NCBI GenBank assembly: GCA_039980135.1 | Contig: JBDXCV010000013.1 | Span: 248,001-312,000 of the forward strand | DNA from: Alphaproteobacteria bacterium | Lineage (GTDB): Bacteria > Pseudomonadota > Alphaproteobacteria > UBA6615 | Length of the DNA stretch: 64,000 bases | Reading direction: 5' to 3' | Part shown: one piece after another, positions 29,344 to 37,571 of the stretch | How positions within the stretch are numbered: the stretch's first letter is position 1 | Layout: each line of letters starts with the position of its first letter | Notes under the pieces: generated by a model | Database searches by the model: none | Seen by the model: the letters and a program-made list of their open reading frames with translations, nothing else | Told to the model about the DNA's origin: nothing | Position numbers and translations under genes: made by a program

Positions 29344-30669
29344 CTATGACGCCGCGCGCGCGGCGATCCAGCCGCCGAGTTCGTCGATCGCGATCTCGGA
29401 TTTCTCCCCGCCTGCACGCCGCTTGACCTCGATCTTGCCGTCCTTGATGCCACGCGGTCCGACCGTGAGCTGCCAGGGCACGCCCACCAGGTCCATATCG
29501 GCAAACTTTCCGCCGGCCCGTTCGTCGCGGTCGTCGTAGAGCGCCTCAACACCGGCCGCGCCGAGTTCGGCGTAAATCCGCTCGCACGTCGCATCGCAAT
29601 CCGTGTCGCCGACCTTGAGATTGATCAGCCCCACTTTCCAGGGTGCGACGGCTTCCGGCCAGATGATGCCGTTATCGTCATGGGATGCTTCGATGATCGC
29701 GCCGACAAGCCGTGACACGCCGATACCGTAGCTGCCCATTTCGAGCGTTATCCTCTGACCGTCGGTACCCTGAACAACGGCGCCGAGGGGCTCCGAATAT
29801 TTGGTGCCGAAATAGAAGATGTGCCCGACCTCGATCCCGCGCGCGGTGACGAGTTGATCATCGGCGACGTCGCATTTGTCGGCATCATGCATCTCGTCCG
29901 TCGCCGCATAATGCGCCGTCCACTTGTCCACCTGCGGCTGCAAATCGGAATCGTAGTCCAGATCGTCGCCCGGCGTGTCCAGTTCCAGCAGCGCCTTGTC
30001 GCAGAACACCGCGCTTTCGCCGGTTTCCGCCAGAACAATGAACTCATGGCTCAGATCGCCGCCGATCGGGCCCGTATCGGCCGCCATCGGCACCGCCTTG
30101 AGGCCCATGCGCGCATAGGTGCGCAGGTAGGCGAGGAACATCTTGTTGTAGGAATGGACCGCGGCCTCCTTGTCGAGATCGAAGGAGTAATTGTCCTTCA
30201 TCAGGAATTCGCGGCCACGCATCACACCGAAGCGCGGGCGCACCTCGTCGCGGAACTTCCACTGGATGTTGTAGAGATTCTTCGGCAGATCGCGGTAACT
30301 CGTGATCTCGTTCGCCACGATATCCGTAATCACCTCTTCCGCGGTCGGTCCGTACAGCAGCTCACGGTCATGACGGTCCGTGATCCGCAGCATCTCCTTG
30401 CCGTAATCCTCATACCGGCCCGACCCGCGCCACAACTCGGCCGACTGGATGGTCGGCATCAGGACCTCCTGGGCCCCCGCACGGTCCTGCTCTTCGCGCA
30501 CGATCTGGGCGATCTTCTGCAACACCCGCAGACCCATCGGCAGCCATGTGTATATGCCGGCGGCGGACTGGCGCACCATCCCCGCGCGCAGCATCAACCG
30601 ATGCGAGACGATCTGCGCCTCGGCGGGGGTTTCCTTCAGGGTCGGCAAAAACAAACGGGTACGCCGCAT
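29344..30669 (-). CDS. proS: Proline-tRNA ligase (short bacterial form)
   Basis: ProS charges tRNA-Pro. The 441-residue protein has the class II motifs ([20 protein letters not shown], the motif 2 region [21 protein letters not shown] split here, [13 protein letters not shown] as motif 3) and a C-terminal anticodon-binding domain. It lacks the roughly 180-residue editing insertion of E. coli ProS, as is usual in Alphaproteobacteria. In relatives the DUF1467 gene often lies directly upstream; here 13 kb separates them. Confidence 0.96.
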   Translation of the reverse strand: MRRTRLFLPTLKETPAEAQIVSHRLMLRAGMVRQSAAGIYTWLPMGLRVLQKIAQIVREEQDRAGAQEVLMPTIQSAELWRGSGRYEDYGKEMLRITDRHDRELLYGPTAEEVITDIVANEITSYRDLPKNLYNIQWKFRDEVRPRFGVMRGREFLMKDNYSFDLDKEAAVHSYNKMFLAYLRTYARMGLKAVPMAADTGPIGGDLSHEFIVLAETGESAVFCDKALLELDTPGDDLDYDSDLQPQVDKWTAHYAATDEMHDADKCDVADDQLVTARGIEVGHIFYFGTKYSEPLGAVVQGTDGQRITLEMGSYGIGVSRLVGAIIEASHDDNGIIWPEAVAPWKVGLINLKVGDTDCDATCERIYAELGAAGVEALYDDRDERAGGKFADMDLVGVPWQLTVGPRGIKDGKIEVKRRAGGEKSEIAIDELGGWIAARAAS

Positions 30670-30750
30670 TCACGTTCTCCAACAAGGACTTGCTGCCGGC
30701 AGGGGCCAGCGCGCGGGAGAGTATGAAAAACCGCGCCCGCCTGTCCATGT

Positions 30751-32151
30751 TCATTCGTCTGATTCGCCGCCCTCAACAAGCACCCATGCGTCCACCGTGC
30801 CTTCACGCCCACGCAGGCTGAGCCCGTCATGGGGCGATATGCCGGCCCGCAACGCGGCGAGATCATCCGGATTGCTGTCCTGAACGGCCGCCATCAGCGC
30901 GTCACTGACGATCAACCTGCAGCCCACGGTTCGGGTGCTTTCCTCCAGGCGCGAGGCCACATTCACGGTGTCGCCGACAACGGCGAATTCAAGCCGGCGC
31001 TCGCTGCCGACATCCCCCATGACGATCGGTCCGAAATGCGCCCCGACGGAAAGCCGTACAGCCGGAAATCCCGCCGCCGCGCGCCGGGTGTTCCACGCGT
31101 CCACCGCCGCCAGCATTGCGCGCGCGCAACGCAATGTGTTGGCCCCGTCTTGCGGGCTTGTACGTGGCGTACCGAACGTCGCCATCACCCCGTCGCCGAG
31201 AAACTTGTCCAGGGTGCCGCCATGTTCGAAGACCGTGCGTTCCATGCGGTGATGAAAGGCCCGCAACATCTCGATCAGTTCCTCCGGCGTGACCATCTCG
31301 GCCAGCCGGCTGAACCCGACGAGATCGGCAAACAGAACGCCGACCTCCTGCGACTGCACGGTCTCCAGCGCGCCGTCATAGCCGGCCAGCTCATCGACGA
31401 TATTTGGCGGGAAGTATCGCGCCAGGTTCGAGCGCTCCCGCGCCGCCATCACCTGCCGCCGGATCAGGCGCCGGTTGCGGGCCACCGCGGTCGCCAGTAC
31501 CGACGTCGCCAGGATCATGACCAGTATTTCGGTGGTGCGCACATCCAGAGAGACGAAGTACGGATCGAGGAAGCGATCCAGCCGGAGTTGCGGGGTCTCG
31601 AAAGACGGGATCGCAAAAATGGTCTCGGGAAAGCTGGCGATCCAGAAGATTCCACCGACCCAGGCGATGGCGCAGGCGAGACCCGCGAACAGCATCGCCC
31701 GCGCGGAATAACTCCCGAGCAGGAACAACGAGATCAGAAGATAGTAATAATTGAAACTGCCGAAGCGGAACGCCGCCTGCGGGGGCCACAAACCGGCATC
31801 CGGCAGGATCGGGTTCGGCGTCAGCAGCGCGAAGGTGATGATCACCACATCGAACAGGAAAAACCCGAAAGCGTGGGCGTCACCGCGAAACCCCCTTCGC
31901 GACAGCATATAGTGCGCGTATCCGCTGACGGCGAACAAGGCGATGACCGGGATATAGAACCACCCGCCATCGCCAAGCAGTACGAGCAGCCATACGGATA
32001 TTGCCAGGCTGGCGATCCCGCGCAGATGGGCGGCAAGCTTGAGACCCTCCCGTTCCTGTGCCTGGAAGGCCGCGCCGAGGCGCGCGTCGAGACGCGCGTC
32101 AAGCTGCGCCGTCGCTTCAGGGTCGAGGTCGAAACTCGGATCAGTCATCAC
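30751..32151 (-). CDS. Membrane class III adenylate/guanylate cyclase
   Basis: A nucleotide cyclase that probably makes cAMP. The 466-residue protein has six predicted membrane segments (about 45-215), a short coiled linker with ARERSNLARYFPPNIVDEL, and a C-terminal class III catalytic domain (about 255-435). Metal-binding aspartates lie in LFADLVGFSRL and the GDG of FLGDGVMATFG; the transition-state region is VVGDTVNVASRLEE. The substrate choice between ATP and GTP is not settled by eye. It lies 81 bases upstream of proS on the same strand. No partner gene suggests the signal it senses. Confidence 0.9.
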   Translation of the reverse strand: MMTDPSFDLDPEATAQLDARLDARLGAAFQAQEREGLKLAAHLRGIASLAISVWLLVLLGDGGWFYIPVIALFAVSGYAHYMLSRRGFRGDAHAFGFFLFDVVIITFALLTPNPILPDAGLWPPQAAFRFGSFNYYYLLISLFLLGSYSARAMLFAGLACAIAWVGGIFWIASFPETIFAIPSFETPQLRLDRFLDPYFVSLDVRTTEILVMILATSVLATAVARNRRLIRRQVMAARERSNLARYFPPNIVDELAGYDGALETVQSQEVGVLFADLVGFSRLAEMVTPEELIEMLRAFHHRMERTVFEHGGTLDKFLGDGVMATFGTPRTSPQDGANTLRCARAMLAAVDAWNTRRAAAGFPAVRLSVGAHFGPIVMGDVGSERRLEFAVVGDTVNVASRLEESTRTVGCRLIVSDALMAAVQDSNPDDLAALRAGISPHDGLSLRGREGTVDAWVLVEGGESDE

Positions 32152-32223
32152 GCCACTCCGGGTTCATACGCCCGGGGGTTTACGACATGCCTGAGGGGAA
32201 GGAAACAGGCCGACGCCGGTCGG

Positions 32224-32634
32224 CTAGTTGGCGGTGCCGGTCCGCTGACACCGCTGGGCCAGCTCTTGCTGGGCATGACCGCCGATCGGCTGTCCATTGA
32301 AGCTCACGCGGCCGTCCCGGGTGATCTGGACCTCGCCCACTGTCGGGCGCGCCAAAAACGGCGTGTCGATCCCAAGTTCCGTCGCCAGATCGATGGTCAC
32401 CGGGATCGAAATCACGTCCGGGACGCGAATTTGCGGCTGGGCGTTCAAATCCGCGGGCGCGACGGCGTTGCCGTTGACGTCGACCCCGGGCCGGTAATTG
32501 ACATCGGCCGCCGCCACATGGGTGACCAGCCGGCTGCAGTCGGATTCGGTGATCCGGACCGTCGTCTGGGCCTGAACAGGCCCGGAAAAGGCGGAAAACA
32601 AGGCTAAACCCATGACTATCGGCATATTTCGCAT
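32224..32634 (-). CDS. Hypothetical exported protein
   Basis: Not recognised. About 136 residues from ATG 32634, beginning with a convincing signal peptide (about 1-23, VMGLALFSAFSGPVQAQ), followed by a mature domain with two cysteines, one near its start (ESDCSRLV) and one near its end (AQRCQRTG), which could form a periplasmic disulfide. In between are VPDVISIPVTIDLA and VGEVQITRDGRVSFNGQPI, suggesting beta structure. ATGs at 32643 and 32625 are alternative starts; no strong ribosome binding site separates them. It lies 72 bases upstream of the cyclase on the same strand and is divergent from the purine permease. Confidence 0.7.
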   Translation of the reverse strand: MRNMPIVMGLALFSAFSGPVQAQTTVRITESDCSRLVTHVAAADVNYRPGVDVNGNAVAPADLNAQPQIRVPDVISIPVTIDLATELGIDTPFLARPTVGEVQITRDGRVSFNGQPIGGHAQQELAQRCQRTGTAN

Positions 32635-32740
32635 GGTGCACATGTAGCGAACCACAGTTAATAAACCGGTAACAAGCGGGCGTGGAATCGGGCTAACGTT
32701 TTTCCAGCAAGAGGGGAATCGCCAGATTTTGGGTTCGGCC

Positions 32741-32759
32741 GTGCACAGATTTTGTGCAC
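32741..32759. promoter_or_regulatory. 19-bp palindrome upstream of the purine permease
   Basis: GTGCACA at 32741-32747 and TGTGCAC at 32753-32759 form a perfect 7-bp inverted repeat with a 5-base spacer. It sits 50 bases before the permease ATG in the divergent 174-base region. It looks like an operator for a dimeric regulator, but could also fold as a leader hairpin. Confidence 0.5.
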
Positions 32760-32808
32760 TTTCCGCTCTCGCGTGGATGTTCATGGGGAACCACGGGAGA
32801 CTATTGAA

Positions 32809-34107
32809 ATGTTCGAAAACCTATTCAAGCTGTCGGAGCACGGAACGACAGTCCGCATCGAGGTGATGGCGGGCCTGACGACGTTCCTGACGATGGCCTA
32901 CATCATCATCGTCAACCCGGACATCATGTCCGCGGCGGGCATGGACAAGGGCGCGCTGTTCGTCGCCACTTGCGTCGCGGCAGCCGTCGGCTGTCTCATC
33001 ATGGGTCTGTGGGCCAATTACCCGATCGCGCTGGCGCCGGGCCTCGGCCTCAACGCCTTCTTCGCCTTCGGTGTTGTCGGCGGCATGGGCGTGCCGTGGC
33101 AGACAGCGCTCGGCGTGATCTTCCTGTCCGGCGTGTTCTTCCTGATCATCACGATCCTGCCGATCAGGGCCGCGATCATCAACTCGATCCCAAAATCGCT
33201 GAAAATGTCGATCTCGGCGGGCATTGGCCTGTTCATCGGTGTTATCGCGATGGAAATTTCGGGCATCACGGTCGATCATCCGGTCACGCTCGTCACCCTG
33301 GGCGAGGTCGCATCGCCGCAGGTGATCCTTGTCGCCATCGGGTTCATTGGCATCATCGTCCTGGACCGGCTCGCGGTTCCGGGGGCCATCGTGCTCGGGA
33401 TTATCGGGACGACCATCCTGGCCCATATCTTCGGCCTGGGCGGTGGCACGTCGATGGACTTCTCCATCCCGTCGCTCGCACCGACCTTCCTGCAGCTGGA
33501 TATCGCCGGCGCTTTCCAGGTCAGCATGATCTCGGTGATCATTGCCTTCCTGTTCGTCGACATGTTCGACACGGCGGGAACGTTGATTGGCGTGTCACAT
33601 CGCGCGGGTTTGCTCGATGAGGACGGAAAGCTTCCCCGCATGGGCAAAGCCCTGTCCGCCGACAGTATCGCCACCATCACCGGCTCGCTGGTCGGCAGTT
33701 CGACCGTGACCTCGTATATCGAGAGCGCGTCGGGTGTTCGTGAAGGCGGACGGACAGGTCTGACCGCGGTTACGGTCGGTGTCCTGTTCATCCTGGCGCT
33801 GCTTCTGGCCCCGATCATCGGCCTGGTGCCGCGCTTCGCGACGGCCCCCGCACTGCTCTTCGTGGCCGTGCTGATGGTTCGTGGCCTGACGGAGATCGAT
33901 TGGGAAGACGTCACGGAATATGCCCCGGCAGTACTCGCCGCGGTGGTGATGCCCTTCACCTTCTCGATTGCCCACGGCATCGCGTTCGGCTTCATCGTCT
34001 ATGCGGCCGGCAAGATCCTGACGGGCCGGGTGAGCGAAGCCAGCCCGATTCTCTACATCATGGCTGTGCTGTTCGTGCTGCTCTATGGATTTGGTCTTAT
34101 CGGCTGA
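32809..34107 (+). CDS. NCS2 family purine permease (AzgA/GhxP type)
   Basis: A proton-coupled transporter for hypoxanthine, guanine or adenine in the inner membrane. The 432-residue protein has about a dozen hydrophobic segments and the AzgA-subfamily features: MAGLTTFLTMAYIIIVNPDIMS at the start (split here from its continuation), ALAPGLGLNAFFAF, and FVDMFDTAGTLIGVSHRAGLLDEDG. The start at ATG 32809 has GGGAGA eight bases upstream; the frame is open to 32752 but lacks family sequence. A palindrome 50 bases upstream suggests regulation, and a strong terminator follows. The exact purine cannot be told. Confidence 0.92.
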   Translation: MFENLFKLSEHGTTVRIEVMAGLTTFLTMAYIIIVNPDIMSAAGMDKGALFVATCVAAAVGCLIMGLWANYPIALAPGLGLNAFFAFGVVGGMGVPWQTALGVIFLSGVFFLIITILPIRAAIINSIPKSLKMSISAGIGLFIGVIAMEISGITVDHPVTLVTLGEVASPQVILVAIGFIGIIVLDRLAVPGAIVLGIIGTTILAHIFGLGGGTSMDFSIPSLAPTFLQLDIAGAFQVSMISVIIAFLFVDMFDTAGTLIGVSHRAGLLDEDGKLPRMGKALSADSIATITGSLVGSSTVTSYIESASGVREGGRTGLTAVTVGVLFILALLLAPIIGLVPRFATAPALLFVAVLMVRGLTEIDWEDVTEYAPAVLAAVVMPFTFSIAHGIAFGFIVYAAGKILTGRVSEASPILYIMAVLFVLLYGFGLIG

Positions 34108-34130
34108 CACCAGTTAAAATCGTCACGAAG

Positions 34131-34158
34131 CGGGCCGGGATTTTCCCGGCCCGTTTTT
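34131..34158 (+). terminator. Rho-independent terminator after the purine permease
   Basis: A perfect 10-bp stem (34131-34140 with 34144-34153) with a three-base TTT loop, followed by five T residues at 34154-34158. It lies between the convergent permease and tag genes. Confidence 0.93.
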
Positions 34159-34170
34159 GTTAGTGTCATG

Positions 34171-34713
34171 TTATGCGTCATCCCGCATCCAGGCTGGCGA
34201 CGCCTTCTCGATCCGGGAAAAAATCGGGCAAGAATCGCGGTGCGCGCCGGGCAGATACCCCGTGCTCATCAGGAACTCGCCCGTGATCTCGCCGCCGGTG
34301 AACTTGAAGGTCCGCTTGAACAGTTTCACCCACGCGTCCCTGGTCAGCGGATGATGGGCCGCCAGCCAGCCGGCGAACCCGCCATGGCTCTCGCGCATGG
34401 CCAGAATGCATTGCGCATTGTGGATCGCGGCATCGACCTTCAGGCGATTTCGGATGATGGCGGCGTCGGCCAAAAGCCGCGCGCGGTCCTTCGCGCCATA
34501 ATTGGCGACCGTCTCGACATCGAACCCGTCGAACGCCGCGACAAAGCCATCGCGTTTCCGCAAGATCGTCAGCCAGCTCAGCCCGGCCTGATTGATCTCC
34601 AGAATCAGGCGCTCGAACAGGGCGGATTCATCGTCCGTGGGAAACCCGTATTCGGTATCATGATAGGGTCCGTGCCATTCGTGACCCGGCGCGATATCGC
34701 AGTATCCTGACAC
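34171..34713 (-). CDS. tag: DNA-3-methyladenine glycosylase I
   Basis: Tag removes 3-methyladenine from alkylated DNA. The 180-residue protein fits the family. The structural zinc ligands are in place: Cys near the N-terminus (GYCDIAPGHEWHGPYHD) and His and Cys near the C-terminus (GAHRDSCPIF). FERLILEINQAGLSWLTIL is the conserved helical core. The start is GTG 34713 with GGGAAGGGAAG upstream. It is convergent to the permease and divergent from chrA. Confidence 0.95.
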   Translation of the reverse strand: MSGYCDIAPGHEWHGPYHDTEYGFPTDDESALFERLILEINQAGLSWLTILRKRDGFVAAFDGFDVETVANYGAKDRARLLADAAIIRNRLKVDAAIHNAQCILAMRESHGGFAGWLAAHHPLTRDAWVKLFKRTFKFTGGEITGEFLMSTGYLPGAHRDSCPIFSRIEKASPAWMRDDA

Positions 34714-34732
34714 GTCAAACTTCCCTTCCCGT

Positions 34733-34767
34733 TTCGCCCTTCACTTTTCGTCCTTCACTTTTCGCCC
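34733..34767. repeat. 14-bp tandem repeat, 2.5 copies
   Basis: The unit TTCG(C/T)CCTTCACTT occurs at 34733-34746 and 34747-34760, with a partial third copy TTCGCCC. It lies in the 106-base gap between divergent tag and chrA, where promoters for both genes would be expected. Confidence 0.7.
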
Positions 34768-34797
34768 GACAGAGAGAATACCGATTTCCACGCCACC

Positions 34798-34833
34798 GCA
34801 ACCTGAAGCGCAACCTGAAGTGCAACCTGTTGT
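34798..34833. repeat. 12-bp direct repeat, three copies, at the chrA start
   Basis: Three copies of GCAACCTG plus four variable bases at 34798, 34810 and 34822. In the chrA frame they encode QPEA, QPEV and QPVV, and the GTG taken as start falls at the end of the second copy, so the coding region may begin further upstream. Confidence 0.75.
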
Positions 34834-36019
34834 GCAGCCGGGCCTCGCGGGCATCTTCTGGGCCTTCCTGGTGCTCGGCGCGACGGCGTTTGGCGGCCCC
34901 GTTGCCCATTTCGGCTATTTCCGGACCGAGTTCGTCGACCGCCGCCGCTGGATCGACGAACGGGGCTTCGCCGACCTGGTCTCGCTCTGCCAGTTCCTGC
35001 CCGGCCCCGCATCGAGCCAGACCGGCATCGCCATCGGCATGATCCAGCGCGGCTGGTTGGGCGGCATCGCGGCATGGCTGGGTTTCACCACGCCCGCCGC
35101 GATCATCATGATCGGCCTGGGATTCGGCCTGTCCTTCGCCGAAACCGCCGCGGGCCAGGGCATCGTGCATGGGCTCAAGCTCGCCGCGGTGGCCGTGGTC
35201 GCCAACGCGCTATGGGGCATGGCCAAAAACGCATGCGGTGACGCCGTTCGCGCCAGCTTCGCGGCGATCGCCTGCGTGATCATCCTGTTTGCCGGTGCCG
35301 CCTGGTTCCAGCTCCTCGTGATCGCGGCGGCGGCCATCGCCGGCAGCCTGATCCTGCGCGACGCCCCGCTGGATACGTCCGGCGCGACACCCGCCTCGGG
35401 CAACCGGGCGATTGGCCTGCTGATGCTGGCCGTCTTCCTGCTGCTTCTGCTCGGGCTGCCGGTGCTGGCCGAGACGGTGACATCGGGCAATCTCGATGCG
35501 TTCTCCGGCTTCTACCGGGTCGGGGCGCTGGTGTTCGGCGGCGGGCATGTGGTGCTGCCGCTGCTCGAGGCCGAGGTCGTGCCCACGGGCTGGACCTCCA
35601 CGGACGCGTTCCTGGCGGGCTATGGCGCGGCCCAGGCGATTCCCGGGCCGATGTTCGCGCTGACAGGATATCTCGGCAATGTCATCGATCCGGGGAACGG
35701 CTATCTCGGCGGCTGGACCGGCGGGGCGCTGGCGATCGTGGCCGTGTTCCTGCCGTCATTCCTGCTGCTGGGCGCGACCCTGCCCTATTGGGATGCGCTG
35801 CGCTCGCGCGCGCGCGTCAGATCCGCGCTCAGCGGCGTGAATGCCGCCGTGGTCGGGCTTCTGCTCGCCGTGCTGTTCACGCCGGTCTGGACGTCGAGTG
35901 TGCGGGATTCATCGGATTTCGCCACCGTGGTCGTCGCTATTGTGCTGCTCGCCATCTGGCGGTTGCCGCCGTGGCTGGTGGTGATGTTGGCGGCGGTGGC
36001 GGGTTTCTTCGGGGTCTAG
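34820..36019 (+). CDS. chrA: ChrA family chromate transporter
   Basis: ChrA exports chromate from the cytoplasm and gives chromate resistance. From GTG 34820 the product has 399 residues with two CHR domains, each with about five or six membrane segments: the first begins FWAFLVLGATAFGGPVAHFGYF and contains FLPGPASSQTGIAIG; the second contains GALVFGGGHVVLPLLE and QAIPGPMFALTGYLG. The true start may be ATT 34784, since the frame is open and reads STPPQPEAQPE after it, a natural-looking N-terminus with AGAGAG upstream. No chrB regulator is adjacent. Its 3' end lies within a direct repeat found again beyond the restriction island. Confidence 0.9.
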   Translation: MQPVVQPGLAGIFWAFLVLGATAFGGPVAHFGYFRTEFVDRRRWIDERGFADLVSLCQFLPGPASSQTGIAIGMIQRGWLGGIAAWLGFTTPAAIIMIGLGFGLSFAETAAGQGIVHGLKLAAVAVVANALWGMAKNACGDAVRASFAAIACVIILFAGAAWFQLLVIAAAAIAGSLILRDAPLDTSGATPASGNRAIGLLMLAVFLLLLLGLPVLAETVTSGNLDAFSGFYRVGALVFGGGHVVLPLLEAEVVPTGWTSTDAFLAGYGAAQAIPGPMFALTGYLGNVIDPGNGYLGGWTGGALAIVAVFLPSFLLLGATLPYWDALRSRARVRSALSGVNAAVVGLLLAVLFTPVWTSSVRDSSDFATVVVAIVLLAIWRLPPWLVVMLAAVAGFFGV

Positions 36020-36043
36020 AGCGCTTAGCGGTCGGCGAGCTCG
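36005..36043. repeat. Left copy of the 39-bp direct repeat flanking the restriction island
   Basis: The 39 bases match 43764-43802 at 34 positions without gaps. This copy contains the last five codons of chrA (FFGV and stop) and, on the other strand, the last codons of the truncated DUF262 stub. It marks the left edge of the inserted restriction cluster. Confidence 0.8.
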
Positions 36044-36108
36044 ATGTATTCGAGGAGACCGGAATGGGCGTAGTCTACTCGCGTGAAGGAAGTTTTCGGT
36101 TCGCTCAT
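36025..36108 (-). pseudogene. Truncated N-terminal stub of a second DUF262 gene
   Basis: A 27-codon frame whose ATG overlaps the hsdM stop (ATGA). It reads TSFTRVDYAHSGLLEYIEL and ends soon after. From family knowledge this resembles the opening of many DUF262 proteins, where a [TK][RK]VDY motif precedes an IEL-x-x-IGLPDIQR continuation; the continuation is missing here and the frame instead enters the 39-bp repeat and stops. I read it as the remnant of a gene cut off at the island boundary. It may still be translated as a short peptide through coupling to hsdM. The resemblance is from memory and short, so moderate confidence. Confidence 0.55.
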
Positions 36109-37571
36109 TCAGCCGCCTCGTTTACGTCCGCCCCCAACTCGGCGGCAACGCCGCGGAATTCCTCTAGCGCTGCCTCCAGATTGTCGATGATCTCGACGGC
36201 GATCACGTCGGGCGGCGGAAGGTCATCCGTGTTTTCGATGCTGTCATCGCGCAGCCAGAAGATATCGAGGTTCAGCTTGTCGCGTGCGACGAGCTCGTCG
36301 TAGGTGAACTTCCGGAACCGCTCGCTCTCCTCGCGCTTCTGGCGTTCACCGGGCCTGTAACATGTGACGAACTGGTCGAGATGCACCCGCTGCAGCGGGT
36401 TGGCTTTCAGGGTGAAGTGCTGGTTCGTCCGGAAATCATAGAACCAGACTTCCTTCGTCCACGGCGTGTCGCTGGCGGGCTTCTTGTCGAAGAACAGTAC
36501 GTTCGCCTTGACCCCCTGTTTGTAGAAGATCCCGGTCGGCAGGCGCAGCACGGTGTGCAGGTCGAACTGGTCGAGTAGCCGGCGACGGATACGCTCACCT
36601 GTACCACCCTCGAACAGCACGTTGTCGGGCAACACGACAGCGGCGGTACCCGGCACGTCGAGGATCGTCATGATGTGCTGAAGGAAATTCAGCTGCTTGT
36701 TCGAGGTGGAGACGCGGAAGTCCGTCCGCTCATAGGTCTCGCTCTCACGATGGACCCCGCCATCGTCGCCGATATAGGTGACGCTCGACCTCTTCCCGAA
36801 GGGCGGGTTGGCTAACACCATGCCGAAGCGCGCCCCCGGATCGCCTGCTAGAGCGTCGCCATGCACGATCGGGCATTCCGCGTCGCCCACGCCGTGCAGG
36901 TAGAGGTTCATGGCACAAAGGGATACGACGCTCTCGACGATCTCCGAACCCGAGATCATGTCGGTCTGGAGCTTGCGCAGCAATGCGCGGTCCTGCGTCT
37001 GGTTCTTCATGTGTTCGAACGCCGACAACAGGAAACCGCCCGTCCCGCAGGCAGGGTCATGCACGGTCGTCGTCGGTGTTGGTTGCATCACCTCGACGAT
37101 CGCGTCGATCAGCGGGCGCGGAGTGAAGTACTGGCCCGCGCCGCTCTTGGTTTCTTCGGCGTTGCGCTGAAGCAGACCCTCGTAGATCGCGCCCTTCACG
37201 TCGATCTTGAGGCCGAGCCACGTTTCTTCGTCGATCATCGCGACGAGGCGGCTCAGTTTCGCGGGATCCTGGATCTTGTTCTGGGCCTTGCGAAAGATGG
37301 TGCCGATCATCCCGGTCGATCGTCCGAGATTCTCCAGCGCATGCCGGTACTGGAGCTCGAGCTCGTCGCCACGCTTGTCGCGCAACTGTGCCCATTTCCA
37401 TTCATCGGGAATCGACGAGCCCTCGCCCAGCAGGTGCTCGCGCTCGTCGTCCATCTTCAGGAACAGCAGGTAGGTAATCTGCTCAAGGTAGTCGCCATAC
37501 GCAATGCCCTCGTCTCGAAGGACATGCGCGTAGTTCCAGACCTTCGAGACGAGAGAGCTGTGATCGTTCAT
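36105..37571 (-). CDS. hsdM: Type I restriction-modification methyltransferase subunit
   Basis: HsdM methylates adenine at N6 in the site recognised by HsdS; with HsdS it forms the modification enzyme and, with HsdR, the nuclease. The 488-residue protein has the N-terminal helical HsdM domain (about 1-125), QYFTPRPLIDAIVE, the SAM-binding motif I DPACGTGGF at 172-180 and the catalytic motif IV NPPF at 255-258. The ATG overlaps the stop of the DUF262 gene by four bases (ATGA) and its own stop overlaps the stub. Base composition is GC-rich like hsdR, unlike the two genes between them. Confidence 0.96.
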   Translation of the reverse strand: MNDHSSLVSKVWNYAHVLRDEGIAYGDYLEQITYLLFLKMDDEREHLLGEGSSIPDEWKWAQLRDKRGDELELQYRHALENLGRSTGMIGTIFRKAQNKIQDPAKLSRLVAMIDEETWLGLKIDVKGAIYEGLLQRNAEETKSGAGQYFTPRPLIDAIVEVMQPTPTTTVHDPACGTGGFLLSAFEHMKNQTQDRALLRKLQTDMISGSEIVESVVSLCAMNLYLHGVGDAECPIVHGDALAGDPGARFGMVLANPPFGKRSSVTYIGDDGGVHRESETYERTDFRVSTSNKQLNFLQHIMTILDVPGTAAVVLPDNVLFEGGTGERIRRRLLDQFDLHTVLRLPTGIFYKQGVKANVLFFDKKPASDTPWTKEVWFYDFRTNQHFTLKANPLQRVHLDQFVTCYRPGERQKREESERFRKFTYDELVARDKLNLDIFWLRDDSIENTDDLPPPDVIAVEIIDNLEAALEEFRGVAAELGADVNEAAE

